Assembly: GCA_021234155.1 (NCBI GenBank)
Contig: JAJEKV010000002.1
Span: 3,674,586 to 3,738,585, forward strand
DNA from: Isoetes taiwanensis
Taxonomy: Eukaryota > Streptophyta > Lycopodiopsida > Isoetales > Isoetaceae
Direction: 5' to 3'
DNA length: 64,000 bases
Of the stretch, positions 32,368 to 46,592 are shown piece by piece; the first letter of the stretch is position 1, and each line of letters opens with the position of its first letter. Under the pieces are notes generated by a model. That model was not told where the DNA came from. It did not search any database and worked only from the letters and a program-made list of their open reading frames with translations. The position numbers were made by a program, and so were the translations under genes.

Positions 32368-34701
32368 TTTACTAAAATGTGATTGTAGAAGGACTATGTT
32401 GTTTTGCGTGCTTGTAGGCTTTAGGGACAATGTTGTAAGGATGTTATTAGTGAGTTAGCATTTGTAAGATCTTGGTGTTGATTGAGTTTGTAATCAGAAT
32501 TCAAGAGGTAGTATTTGTGGAGTTCGAGTTAAGGTTTTGATGAATGCATGTGAAATGGATAGGCATGAGGGTTTATATAATAATAAAGGATGCAATAACA
32601 TTATTTCGAGATCAAGTTGATATTTTCTTTTTTTTTTTTGGGGGTGTAATTACGGGATTTTTACTTTATTGAACTTGTTGTTAGTTAGGTAATCTTGTGG
32701 GTTTTGTTTTATCGAAGTCTCCACTAAATGTATAGAAGGGTAAGATGTTTGGTCCATTGGAAGTTGTGGATAGGTGGTGAAATATTTCTTAATGGTTACC
32801 GGCAACCGTTGTAAAATGCCAAATAAAAAGTCATTGAATATTTAAACTCTGCCTATAGGAATCAATTTGTGTAACTTGTTCATTTGCTATTGAGAATATG
32901 ACATGATAAGCCGATCTTGGATGTATGGACAATTATTATGCATGTGGCGGTCTCGAGCATTGATGACACGCGATTAATACTCAGCTCGGATTCGCCACCC
33001 GTAATGAGACAAACCAGTTTCTATTGCATTGAGGGAAGAATGAGGATCTAAGCCTCTATAGTATTCGCGTTTAACATGGCATGCAAATCATGAATTGAGT
33101 ACGGGGATTTGTGGTGAGGAACTCAAACACGTGTAAGCACAACATAGAAGTGGGAATATTTAGGTCTCTCCAAGCATCACATTTTTCAATAAGGGTCACC
33201 TCCGAAATCATTCTTGCTTTGGAAACTAAGGCATCTCTTCCTCATCTTTTTACATATGATATCCTTTTGTCTGTTCACATAGCCATTTGGCCCAAAAATC
33301 GCACCCAACTTCTAATTCACATGATGATGTGTACTCTTGCCTCTGAATAGAATATATAAAAAATGCATCCAGAATTGGAATCAAAGCTAAATTGCATGAT
33401 AATAAGATGCAGCCATGTTCCACATACCAAGTCCTTTCTACAACACTCAAATAAATTATATCCTTTGTTCTTTATATTTTTAGTTGGCTTATAGTCTGAT
33501 GTGGGATGTAGGATGATGATAAGCACCAAAAGATGTATTTGCTTAACTGCTTTGTTGATCCTATGGGAAGCTGGCGATTATTGTTGCCGTAGCCGAGGGT
33601 GACTTTGAGATCTTCCATGTTAGAGTTGATTTGTAAAGATCTAATGTTTTTATTTCGTGGATTATATATATAGATCGCCTAATAAACAATGACTTTGTGC
33701 GATCGAATGTTTGCACATATATCTTCACGTTGGTTTATAATAAAGGCAAATGCATCAAGATGGATGCCTCGAGGTAAGAGTCACAATATAACATCCGCAA
33801 TATACTATATATCGCATGCCGGCATAAGAACCAATTCTTTTAAAGTTAGACTTCTAGAGAAATATTTGCATTACCATTGTCCTAATCTCCACATTGTTTT
33901 CATGGTCGACAAAGCTTGACAATGCTTAAGTTTTGATGATTTTCAGCCTAACATGTCCTTTCCGCTATAAGTCATTAGTATTATAATAAAGATATAATGG
34001 TGCCCGTTCCGGGCAAGTATAAGTTGGGAGCGCCAGAAATGTTTTGGTCGCGAATGAGAAAAGAATGCGAATAATCTAGCTTTTCAAAGGTTCAACGATG
34101 TTTAAAAAGAAACCTAGCTCCATCATGTTTGATAGTGTTGTATGGAGTTGTCCACGAACCTCCTCGAAGGACCCTTGTTGATCTTCTGCTGTTGTTACCT
34201 TTGGGTGAAGACGATTGTCATATATAGCAAAAGCCATCTTCCTCCATTATTTCCTCAAGATGTTGTCAATCAAGTCATCTTCATACATGCGTTTGTTCCT
34301 CATGCTAAGCCATGTCTCCTTTGCTCCTTGGAGTGTGGGAAGGCTTAAGGTGGCGAATTTATAGTATAAGAGGGCCATAAAGGCCATGTCCAACAGGCAA
34401 AAGGTTAAAGATTTGATTTTTTAACAAGCTTTGTCCCCTCCCCCTGATAGAACTAATCCGAGCTCCCTCAATCGCCCCTCCCTTTATATAGAAACTAACT
34501 GGATTTGATTGGAGGTGCATCGCCATCAGCTAAAATTTGATGGGTGAATGCTCAATCAAACAAGGGAGAGCTTAGGGAAGAAACTAAGTATTTTTATTTT
34601 CCTTTTCCGAGAGAATGAGATATTTTTTTCAATAAAACTAAGTATTTAATTGAATTCGCTTTTGTATACATCTTATAAAAAGGAGCCAAACTTGACATTA
34701 T
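32368..34701. other. Unassigned DNA to the gap (copy 1)
   Basis: By analogy with copy 2 this is the interior of minus-strand Helitron-like DNA. A degenerate hairpin (GCCCGTTCCGGGC) occurs near 34,003-34,015. No gene is recognisable. Confidence 0.3.
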
Positions 34702-34707
34702 NNNNNN
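34702..34707. other. Assembly gap (6 N)
   Basis: Six N bases separate the two copies of the 22.5-kb block. The number is too small to be a measured gap and reads as a placeholder at a contig junction. Confidence 0.99.
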
Positions 34708-34839
34708 ACCCCCTCAAAAGAGCATAAAGGGGTTCTCAGGCTCCACATTCATGCCAAAGCTAGTAAGAAAGCACGCGTAATAACATCAACTTCCATCTTT
34801 CACTAGTTAAATCAACCGGTCGTAAAAGCAAATCCTTCT

Positions 34840-37800
34840 GAATGAAACTAAAGAAGTTTACTTCACTTGTTTTGTCACCAGAATACCTTCGCTGCTTGCT
34901 CGATTTTTGTTGTCAAAGTCATCAACTCAAGAGCTTTTACCAACTCGTAACATTTCATATCTCACTTCTGGCATATTCTTTAACTAAGTATTGTAAGAAA
35001 GATACAATCCAAAAAGAGGACACATTTCGTCGCATGCATTAGATTCTATTTTGATATTTTAGTTCATGACACATGATTTATAATATAATGTAATGTCACA
35101 TTATACATTCCGCATCAAGGGTAATCCTTGAAATCCTTGCAAGAGCATAAGGTTCAGGCCCTACATTCACATGCCAGCTAGTAAGAAAGCATGCGTAATA
35201 ACATCAACTGGCTCATCTTCACCGCTCAATTTGTGTATTAAGCGCTAAATCAACCGTCGTGAAAAAGTGCAAACTTTGAATGAACCAGAAGAAGTTTACT
35301 CACCTGTTTCCGCTGCCGTGAATAAATTTTTTCTAAGCTGCTTTTGCCTAGATTTTGTTGTCAAAAGTCATCAACTCAAGAGCTTTGATAACCCTCCGTA
35401 ACATTTCATATCTGCGTACCTCCACCTGAGAATAATAGTACATCTAAAACAAAAAAGTCCGACTGGACGGAAGGAAGCTGCCCGCCTCCTCGCTTCTCAT
35501 CCCACCGCCGGATCTTAATGTGTGCAATCGGCACACAACACTTTGAAGTGGAGCTTAGCAAGGCCTCTATTCCGCACAGCAGAAGTTTAAAATTGCGTGA
35601 GCCATATCAAGTTCCAGTGTGGGTCCACCTTTTGGGGACAAATGGTGGCCATTGATAATCAAGCAACACAAGGTTCCTCTCCACCTGTGCAAATTTGGGT
35701 CTTGCCTGAACCCAATGTAATTTCATGTCTTCATGAGCTTCCAAACGTCGTGGTTTCGTGTATATATACAATGACTCCATTAGCTTCCCATGGTGCCCCA
35801 AAGCATGGGCTGCACAAACCCAGAGAGCTTGTTGTTGTGGGTGGAATTGGTTTTAAGGTATGGGGGAACGGTTAGGGGACTATTCTCGCCACGGGCGAGG
35901 GGCTCCCCGCGACCCACATAGCCTGAGCTGGCCCCCACTGTGGGTGTATCGGTATCAGCCGGTCAGCGGCTCCCTCCCCGCCAGGGTGCAATGGGGGACC
36001 AACTGCTCTGTCAAAATAGAAGTTGGGGAGTCATTTGGCTTCCTCGCCACATTATGTTTAAATTTAGAGATTGTAGCGTAAAAATCCAGCTCCGCAACAA
36101 AAAATTTTGAGATTTGGTCTTCTATGAGCTTGTTGGTAAAGAGTAGCATGCCTGCTCTCGGGCTCAAAGCTCCATTGCCATATCCCATTTCCAAACCTCG
36201 CTGCTTTCAAAGAAACCTTCCTATTCCCCGCGGCTCAAATAGACTTTTGTTCCCATACAATGAGGAGTCGGATCAAAGAAACAGAGATTTTGCTATATGG
36301 CGGTTTTCTTTTCTAAAATTTTGAAGACAAAACGAAGAAACGTAAAATGTGGGTTTTGTGGTATGATTTTGCCCCTTCTTGGCTCTCCCTTTGTCGCCAT
36401 ATCCTAATCTAAGTCTTCTTTCTACTCCATCTACACCAGTAATATCACTCTGACATCCTAAGCTCATACTATATCCGTAAGCCTCAAGCTACATTTGGCT
36501 CTTTCCACCGACAATCACCTATTATTTTGTTTTACCTGGATGAGTTTAAAGCTCATCCCGACTTCCATTCCGTGATGGATAGAGGGACACGCTGGCTAGC
36601 GACGATTTCACACCCAACTTCTATTTTTGTAAGTGCTCAAGGTGGCTATACTATTTCCACTTTCTTTCTCAAAATGGTCTTTGTATTCATTTGATACCAA
36701 ATCCATCAATCTTTTAGATTTATATTCAATAAAAGGATCGGGTTATTATCTCTCACACGTTTGTACAATAAAAGCGTATGTTTATAACCTATGATTTCCT
36801 CAAGGTTTTTAGGGTATTCATATCAGAGTACGTCAGATGCCGGCATGTCGATTTGAACCGGGCAAGATGGCTGGCCATGGCATTTTAGTTAGAAGGCTTA
36901 GTACAAAGCGGCCCTGGATGCGCCGCATCATGGCGTCTGCTTTTTGTTTTTGCTGTTGGCTGGGCGGCGCTTATGGTTGGCGGCGCGAAGCTATGGTGGT
37001 TCATGGTGGCTCGCTTTTGTTTTGTTGTAGAACTATACCGTGACAGCTACTTCAGAATAGTTGTGGGACGCCGAAATCGTGTGTATTTGTAACAAAAATA
37101 GGGGCTATGGCTTGAAATTTTCTGGGCACAAACCCCGCTGTTCCCGGTGATGATTTAGGGTCTGGCAGACGGCCGACCGTAACGCCATTCTAATTTATTT
37201 TGGCCCGCCCATCTATTTATATCATTGATTTTAGATGTGACGTAGCCAAGTCATTCGTGCCACCCCTTGCAACTTCGCAACCGGGTGGTGGGTAGAAGAA
37301 ACCGCCGTGATAACTCGCTGGAGAAAACTTCGGGCTTCAATATTTAGAGTTTTAAATCTTTGTGTGCCTAAAATTAAAGAATAGGTTCCCTAAATGAACA
37401 GTTCAGCCTTTTGGATGTTTCAGAAGCTAAATTGCCACCAATTTAAATGGGTTCCACTTGACGAGCAACTTGAAGCTAAGATTATCTGCTAGTTCTCAAG
37501 GTAACTCCGCAAGATAATGCTATGTTTGTTGGTGGGGAAGGTCGCTTTTGTTTACAGTAGACGGCAAAGACAGGTAGGACACATTTTCCACCAAAACATT
37601 CAATGCTCCTTTGCCTTTCCTTTCACCCTATTTTTCCCTCGCTTTGCATTGAATCAATCAGTTTTAGCACACACCCATATCAAATTTTTACTGTATAGTT
37701 TTCTAGGAAATATTAGGGCGTCTGCTGCAAGAGTGTTGAGCTCTAATTCCATGAAGCCATCACCGCGTGTCCGTCGCATGTATCATGTCGAATTAAATTG

Positions 37801-38330
37801 ATCAGGAAGCTCCCATAAGGTAGCCTGAGACGCCCTCGCGTGGCATTCCCGTAAGGCCCGAAGCATTTTGGATTGAACCGGAGTTCGACCTCAAAGTTCA
37901 TGTCATGTTGGAAATCGATGCTGCTTTTGTTTGAGTTATGGGGCTTCTACATTGTATTAGTATGACACATGGTGTATATAAATTGCATGTATGGAAGTAT
38001 ACTATTTTAACCCATGTTGTGTGGTTTTAGAGCCCCTTTAACAATCAACAAATTCTCCCGCAGTTGCCTTACAGGCAAAACATGATGTTTGGAGAGGGAA
38101 TATCCTGTATGATCCAAGGGCCCTAAAAAATAATATACTCTGTTTCTAAGATATGATAATGCATCACCCAATATGAACATGAAATGCATATCATCAGAAT
38201 TAGTGGCCCCATGGTGACCAAATTCTAGTCCGCATATTCTAATAATATTATTTATTTAAATTTTAGCTGCCATGGAATTTAAGCAAGATAAATTGATAAA
38301 ATATGAAGACATAGAAATTAGCGCTTGCAA
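34840..38330. other. Unassigned DNA (copy 2 of 12.4-16.0 kb)
   Basis: It contains garbled versions of the kinase-tail relic (about 34,840-34,950 and 35,290-35,400), the palindrome (about 35,060-35,135) and the GC-rich patch. No intact gene. Confidence 0.4.
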
Positions 38331-39059
38331 CTTCATTCCATATCCATTCACTTTTCCTTCATAATTGCATTGCTCTTGATATGCACCTTTTTCTCTAATA
38401 TCTGTATGCAAACCACATTGATAATATGTTACCTATGCCAAAGGATTGTGTTAGACTTAGTGCATACTTTTACGGGAAAAATATTGGCTCCCCTATTGGG
38501 GGTTGGATGCCAAAAACCACGAGTCAAATACCTAGCTTGTGTAATTTTATGCCGAATACTATAACCGTGATTTATTATGTTTGTTGTAGTAATGCTCCTT
38601 AGCACAGTTGGCTATGCGTGGATTTTGATCTCCTTGCAAAGGTGTAAATTCAACTTTTTGTCGTTTTTGTTGTTGTTGGGGTATTTGATTTGTGCAATAT
38701 TTTTAGGTATTCGACTTCACAACACCTATGCTGAATCTACGAGCTACTAACAAGCATGCCGAATCTACGAGCTATCACCCCATATTTGGTATACGCTCTG
38801 CAAATAAGAGCCAATCTATACGCGTTCAATAATTATTTAGAAACCAACCCATGATTGGGAGCAAATGGAAGCATCATAAGTTTTATTGACTTCAAATACA
38901 TAAAGTTTTATTCATAAGTTTTACATGTAAAATGAATATTTTCTTTTTACATCAAGCACATGTTTAGTAGTACATCTTTCGGGTAGTGTCCATAAATAAA
39001 CAACCAAAGAATTGAAAATTGCTATAATTTTAGGTTCGAGCTCCTTTTTGCTGTACTTG

Positions 39060-41220
39060 GCCTGCTTGGAAAGCATAGATCTTTTCCAACAATATGTGCC
39101 AGTGGGTTTCTTCCCCGTAGTTAAGGTCGCATTTGGTTTTGATAAATTCGCCACCTCACCTCACGCCATCTTCTGGGTGTTCTCTCAAAATGGTATATGT
39201 GAGACATGCCTAGTGATTCTATGCCTCGTAGTTTTAAGATAATAGTGATAGTGTTTTGTAAACCCCTCCCTCCCTCCCTCCCTCCCTCCCTCCCGCCCCC
39301 TGCTGGGATGTGGTTCCATCCCCACATTACTATGGAGGCCCCGAAATTCAAGCTTAATATGGTAAGAAGAAAATGCTTTAGTGATTGGATTAAGAAAGAT
39401 TTGTCTTTTGCCACTTCTTCTTCAGGTGTTGTAGGAGCTATTAATTTGACGATCCAAGATAATAAGAAAGATATTGGTTCCTTGAATGAGCTTCAAGCAA
39501 GAGAGGCCTCAACTTAATTTTCAATTACTTATATATTTTAATAAGCCGGATTTATGTAGAAAACACCCCTTAAAGCTTCCTTCGGATATATTGTGAAAGA
39601 TTGAGATGATCTATATAATAAAGAAGGGCTTACTTTATGTCATTTGGAGTTGTGGGCTGCCATCCTGTGTGTTTATTGGATGCTTGGAAACTTGGATACC
39701 GGGTTAATGTGTCACCTTCAAAGAATTAGTCTTCCCAGGAACATCACTTCACCCTCCGCTATTGATGAAGCAAATATTTATGTGTCACTTCCCTTATGCA
39801 TGCAAATCAATTGTGGTTTCTATTGATCCATCACCTCCTAAAGAGATGCATGAACTTGTTTTCGATGATGCTACTAGACCTAAATTGCAATCAATTCAAT
39901 TAGAATAAGAGCGAAGAAAACGTGACGCGTGATGGACTAAAGTGAAAAAAAAAAAAAAAGCCGAGAAATAAATATGGTCAATCTATAAATCAAGTTATGT
40001 CTCGCTGAGGATACACATAGAAGGGTAGAGTGAAGAGGAGGCCTTTCCTCACCAAGAGAGAAACATAGTGAAGGGGCGAGGTGTCAGTTGAGGGGCAATA
40101 AGGAGGGCCTCACCACACAAATATATGGAGAGTGGAGCGAGGAGGCTCTCCTTTCCATAGTTTGGAGGTCCATGGGACCGCTCGAAAGGAATCTTTGGGG
40201 AGGCGATCTAATTATCATATATAGAGGGTCAAATCAACATCTAGACGCTTGTTTAGTTAGTTGGGGCACAATAGTTAAGGTGTTGTATCAAATGGTATCG
40301 TAATGAGTAGGGTCCGGAATTCAGCCCTCATGGGAAACACCCCAACTGGTTAACTAGTTAAGGCGATGACATAGGCCCTTATCAATTCGTGTAAAGATCC
40401 AAAACTAACCTGAATCATGAATCAAGATGAGCATTCTAAGAGGGGAGGAATTGGTATGGAGGTTCCTGGTGACCACCGAAAATCTTTGGGGAGCAAAGAC
40501 CTAATTATCACATATATAGGGTCAAATCCTAATGTTGCTTCGGTCCAAGATGTTACGGCATGATAATTACAGTATCAGTATCACCTCCACCAAAATGACT
40601 TGCACAATGGAAAGGTGGAACAGAAGGAGGCTCAATATTTGGACTTTGGGGGCGATCCTCTAGTAGAGTCTAATGATGTTGATGTATTAGATTATGCAAA
40701 AAGCAAAGGAGCATGGAAGTGGAACATACCAACTCAAGACCATGAACATTTTGTCGCGGAATGCTGTGGTGTCGCTTTTCCCGGTGTAAAACGAAAGGTG
40801 TAGTCTCATTTTTGTCGAAAAATTTTCATGGATTTTTATTATGCTGGAAGAACATTAGTATTGTAGAGTTGATGGTTTCCATTATGGGTTATATACAATG
40901 TTCTAATTGCAAGAGCCGGACCAGCAAAGTCGGAGGTCCCTCATTGCTTGGATGTTCTATCGATGTTACATTACTGCATTGATAGGTTTGGTATTATATT
41001 ATTACTAAATGGCAGGATAAGAGTTGAGCATAATGATTATGTTTGCCCAATTGCTTGGTATTTGGGAGGGTATTCGGGCAATGGTGGGGGACTAAGATTC
41101 GTATTGTATTGTATTCAAAATGGTGCGTTTGCAAAGTGTGAGAGTCGCTATTTGTTGTTATGGGTCAAGTTTTATTTGGGTGATGCTTTGTGCTTTTTTT
41201 TTTAAGAGCTCAATAGCTTT
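39060..41220 (+). mobile_element. L1-like LINE, 5' part (copy 2, error-rich)
   Basis: This is the counterpart of 16,690-18,853. The C-rich leader is at 39,265-39,300, ORF1 fragments begin near 39,359 (MVRRKCFSDWIKKDLSFATS), and endonuclease fragments run to about 41,218. The frames are more broken than in copy 1. Confidence 0.65.
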
Positions 41221-42123
41221 AAAAAATTGGCTGGCGCTTTTTTAGGGCGGATGAGAAGGGACGCCCTTTTTTTGGTGGGGCAGGAGGAGAGGCAAGGTGC
41301 ACGTAGGCAAAACGCAGGGAGGTCCGGGTCGGTTGTGTTGAAGCGACCGGCATGGTGACTTGAGAGCCGCATTGCCCCGATCCGCGACAAAACCCTGAAG
41401 CTGCAATTAGCCGACCCATCCGGTGATTCGACGACCAGCGTGTCGATGGCAGGGTCGCGGGCGGGAGCCAAGATGATATCAAGGGAGGCATCCGAAGCAG
41501 CCCGGTTTGGCCTCGAACCGACCGGGCCAGGTTCGTGGAGGGTTGACCTAAGGAAATAGGCCACACAAGAATTGGAAGGGGCCATAGGCCGCCATAATCG
41601 GAGGGTGAGATCTTGCAGCAAATCCCAAGCCGGATATGCACCCAAAGTAGCTTAAAATTAGTTTGAGGGTGTCGCAATCAGACCCGGCGTCCCGATTTGA
41701 TAAAGAAAGCTCCCATTCCAAAATGCATAGCCTCTCGGGGTTCTCGTTCTTTTTATTTTTTTTTTTTTGATTTTGGCACGAAACATTGGTTCGCTTTTGC
41801 ACCATTGAAACTCTTCGTGGTGTGCGGTGGTGGAAAAATTAAGGGCCCCTTTGATCCAGAATATTCCCCATCGATGGTCCGTGAAACAAGATATAAACAT
41901 CCCATTAAGTTAATATCATTTGATAAAATATTGCATTATCAACCCCTTTAATTTGGGATTTTCGTGTTTGATGTTCCTTTTTTTGGAATTGTTTTGCCAT
42001 TTTCCTAAGGTTTTGAGGAATTTGTTAACCGCAAAAATTCATCTTCCAAAAATATTGTTTATTTGGTTTCTTAAGTTTAGGATTGAGCATGCATGCCAAT
42101 GGGCCTCGCCATCCATATATCTA
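41221..42123. other. GC-rich block (copy 2)
   Basis: This is the counterpart of 18,855-19,775. The minus-strand frames differ from copy 1 because of frameshifts. No recognisable product. Confidence 0.35.
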
Positions 42124-45100
42124 TCTATATCTAATATTATACTTTGGACTTCATTGTGCATAGATCCCATGGGCCCGCACGTTCATTCCGAATGCATAGA
42201 TCTTTTTCACCGTTTTAATTTTTAGCATTTTAAAATTTTGCTTTAAAAACGTATTTGGTTAAAAATCTATAATTAAAATCTTTAAAAATCCTAAAAATCT
42301 AAAAATCGTTGATTTTTTTATCCCAACTTATATCCTTATTTTGCCCCCCTTAAGTGTACGTTGTAAGACAACTAATATAGCCGCCATGGTTTCTAGTAGT
42401 TTTTTTGTTGGTACAGCGAGTAGCAAAAATGATTTTAACTTCTTATATCAAGAGTGCAAAAGAATGTGTACTTTTGCCATACCAAATCATAAAAACTTTT
42501 TAAAACGGGATTTTATAAAGTATTCTTTAAAAATAAAAACGTTTAAATATTGGATTGGCGGCCACTTCCCTGCTAATTGTGACCGGGTTTATAGAGCCTA
42601 ATTCGATTTTTGCCCAACTTATAGTTATTTTTGTTCATCTCGTAATTTTGTTTTTTCTTTTTCATATTCAAACGAATTTGTCTTACAATTGTCACCGTCT
42701 TTACGTGATCTTCCTTTTTCTTTTATCTCGTTTTTTGAACTTGTCTATTCCATGAGAACTTGCTTCCCAACGAGTGCAAACGTAAAGATGTCCTCATTTT
42801 TATGTAATCAAGACTTGAAAATCCGGTTTATTCCTTTTTTTGCTTACTTCGTAAAAGATTTATTTCTTTAAAATAACGAAATTCTTTAGCAAGATGGCAA
42901 CATCCGATTCTAGGTTATAAACATCTTTTTGCTTATTATAAAATTTACATACTTTTATCTTTTTAGGAAAAATGTATCACCTCGTAGCATGTTCCGATTG
43001 ATCTCCAATTGACGTTATTGCCTATGCCCGTCATTATGTGGCCTCAGCTTATGGGAGTCTTGGCGGCATGCCATTTATACTTGGCATGAGTTGTGAAGAG
43101 TCCTACTGGCATGCCATTTATGTTCAATATGACATGTAATTTAGTTGCTTAATCCCAAAATTGTGGGTATTATTTGTTCTGATCCGTATGATGTCATCTA
43201 AACGTGGCAAGATCTTCGGGGCTGTGTGTGGCTTCTCCATGAATTGTTCTGGCAAAGAACTTGCCTAAACAATCATTGCTAGAGAGGTGAGATATGCCCT
43301 CATTGCCTTCGCTTTCCGAAATAAGAATTTATGCAAGAAGGCCTTCAAGCAGCTAGCGTCTTTCTAACTGTCACCTCTTCTAAAATTGTTGTACAAATAT
43401 ACGTAATTCACTATTTCACTTTTGCATATTTGTTTATAGCTCATTCTAAATTTGGTTGCATGTACCTTAAACTTTAACAAATAGTCGCTTGCTGATCTAC
43501 ACACTCCGTGATCTAACCCATTTCCGGAGCTTGTAAATACATCGCAAATCCCAAACATCTTTCTTTGACTCTATTATTTTCTCACTCTATAAATCATGAC
43601 AAATACGTCTTCCATGACGCTTGGAACGGCTATATAAAGGTAAGACACGCATTTGCTTATCATCATCCATTTATTCATGTCTATAATCCATATAATTTTT
43701 GTGCAAATACATAGTTAGAATCGAGAAAAAGTTTTCAATTGTATGTCAAGCATATTTCCTGACACAACAGATAAACCAAGATGTGAATTACAAGCTCTTT
43801 TACAAATTTCTTATTTGCAAAGATGCTGATGCAAATTTTCCATTTCACTTCCACAGAAGCAATATCTCGACAAAGGTGCGTTGTCAAATAGCTATTGCAA
43901 AGTAGTGTTTAAGAAAATCCAATATTATCTTATGGTCCATCATTCCGAAGCAGTAATAAAGTTCAGTGGGTAGAAGCCAAACTTACACCCCGCAACACCC
44001 TTAAGTGAGATTTAGAGGTGTACAAAAGTCCATTTCCACATTCTCCGCTTTATTGTACCGCTATACATAATTGCACAAAAATAAGCATGTCATTATGAAT
44101 TTTATGTTGCTTCTAAGATGATCAATCAATATTTGTGTTATCCATTATGTATCCGGTGGCTCACCCACAGCATGTGTTTTAACAGGGGCCAACAACATCC
44201 TTCCCGATATGTGATTAAATGCATATGTTTGGTAATATTTTGATGCAGATATATCTTTTGTTCCGCAGGAAATAACTCAAGACGCTATCGGACTCATATA
44301 TACGGCATGACCATGACCAGCTTTTGAAAATGGCCAATCAAGGAATATAGTACTATATAGGATATTCATTAAGAGGTTTTGCATCGAAATCGAGATTACT
44401 TTGGTTCTCACATGAAGACAACGCAAGAGCAAGGGGAGCGTGTGTGGTTTAAACATTATCGTATTGTCCCGTGAAAAGACGCACAAAGATAGAAGTTCCT
44501 ATCAATGTATTGATCCCAAAAGGCATTAGGTATTTCAAATTTTCTTTTAAAAAAGACTTTTGGTAAATCCCAACCTACGATATATTTATATTTTTCCTCA
44601 GACTTTATATGCTGCTTTTCTAGCAAGGCAAAGGATCTACTTGCTTAGAAGACCCAAATTACAAATTCAGACATAATTTGTGATGCACAATCATTGAGAA
44701 GCAAGTGTTTTTACTTCGCTTTTTATATTCTCACCAAGTTTCCAAAGTGGATTGATCCAAATTGGTAAATCTTTCACCTTTCTTTTCTCAGATTTCCTAC
44801 TTTTTAAATGCAAATCTTTATAAATCTCATGCATATCTTCCAAGATCAAACATCTTGAGACATCACCACATCTATTATCAAAAACCCTAAGTTTGAACAA
44901 ATACATGCATCTCTTGCCAAAAGATTTAGAACTATCCCGCCATGTCGACTATGATAAGATAGTGCCATTGTTGATGCCATGTTTTCAATTGCGTCCGCAG
45001 ACTTTTTTCGATTTATTCTTTGAGTGCTTCACAACCCGTATGTTCCTATTTCATTCCCTTTACATTCAATTTTGCTTTTCGCTACTTTGTAAAATTGATG

Positions 45101-46592
45101 ATCCGTGATCCACAGCAAGACAAGTTGTTTTTGATATTCTATTGGCCCGTTTTGCATGTAGATTCATAAAAAAAGTCGTATTAGAAATCTTAGTTAAATA
45201 TTGGATTTCCACCTCCATTTTCCATGGATGGAAATGGCGATTGTCCGCTTCTAAATTTCCATACCTTTGATTTAGCTTGAAGTTTAGACATATGTCACCT
45301 ATGCACGCTTAATTGCCAAACATATGCCAATTTGTGTAAGAAATTGTCTCAAAGATATAATGTCCATGCATGTAAAGGAATGTTATATGCAGTCCGGCTT
45401 TTGCTGGCGAATAAAATGTTGATGATAGGTGAATAGACATGATTTGGAATGTCTAATCATTTGTTAATGCATTCAAACTTCAAAGTCTGATTTATAATGT
45501 TTCTTTGATCGCGATGCAAATTGAGAGATATGTCCTAAACCGCTTTTGCAAACTAATAAGCCTCTTATCTTTGTTTTCCTTTTATTTGCCTATCGCCAAC
45601 ATTAAATGCACTTCATTTAGCAAAAAGTCATCCCTTTTTGTTTTGAATCCACGTTAGACTGCTTTTGGCAACATTCTTTACCATTCGTGGGGAGTGAATG
45701 TTAAAGGCGCATACTATATTTGTATAATAATTTGACCAGAGTAATTATCGAAATGTCAAATAGAGGAAAGTACAAGATTCACATCTCTATACATTGTGTT
45801 ACGGCTTCGTATGGCGCATTACGTGATATGACCTATCTATATATTGTCAAAGAGTAGAAATCGGAAGCATTATATATGCATTATGTAGTCAAGTAAACCA
45901 ATGATAAAAATGGTGGTCCATTGAGTAAAACTTTTAAAAAGCTTTAATTGCTGAAGAGGAGTCTTTATGTTAAGGATGATGCAATTGCCATTTTTATTCA
46001 TTGCAATGTTTTAATATATGCTCAAAGATGATATTGTTTTCCAATCATAATGCATAATCTAATTGCACTTATAACGCCTTCATAGCTTTTAGCTTTCATC
46101 CAATTAATCTTAAAAGGAAAAAGAAACAAAAAGATCCAATTTCTAATCAAGGGCTAATTAATTTAGTATTTTTAAGTTTAAGAGTAAAGCTCAACATACA
46201 TTGCAATCGTACGGATGCATAATTTGACAACCTTTATTAAGTACATTGCCGGGCAAGAGATTACTCTAAGATCTAACATTGTCGGGCAAGAGACTACTCT
46301 CGTGATGTTCCTTTTCTACAAATGAAATGTATGCTTCTTATGGAACCAATTATAATTTGCATATATGCATTTCATAACTTGCATTTCAAAAAAATATAAT
46401 AACTTTAATTTAATACAAATCAACTTTATCATCAAAAAGATCACTTACAATTTCAATTCATAAGAAACCATTGCCATCACCATTAATCTCCAACTACAAA
46501 GCATTATTGCACAAACAAAGACAACGCAACTATAAAACCACCACCCCTGCAAATCAATACTAAAGCCCGGCAACGCCGGGCACTATAACTAG
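42124..46592 (+). mobile_element. Non-autonomous Helitron (copy 2); 3' end firm, 5' end tentative
   Basis: The 3' hairpin is at 46,565-46,581 and CTAG at 46,589-46,592, followed by T, identical to copy 1. The presumed 5' region differs: about 42,130-42,640 is longer and partly rearranged relative to 19,790-20,150. No coding sequence. Confidence 0.6.

Larger units (their letters stand above)
12243..34701. repeat. 22.5-kb duplicated block, copy 1 (left of gap)
   Basis: This block aligns in order and orientation with 34,708-57,270. Its right end is the first N of the gap, and its left end matches the first bases after the gap (CTCAAAAGAGCATAAAGGGG at both). Contents in order: unassigned DNA, LINE 5' part, GC-rich block, Helitron, LINE 3' part, SINE-like array, minisatellites, coding relics, second LINE piece and minus-strand Helitron end. 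The left half (to about 27.1 kb) reads better than copy 2, and most of the right half reads worse. Confidence 0.93.
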
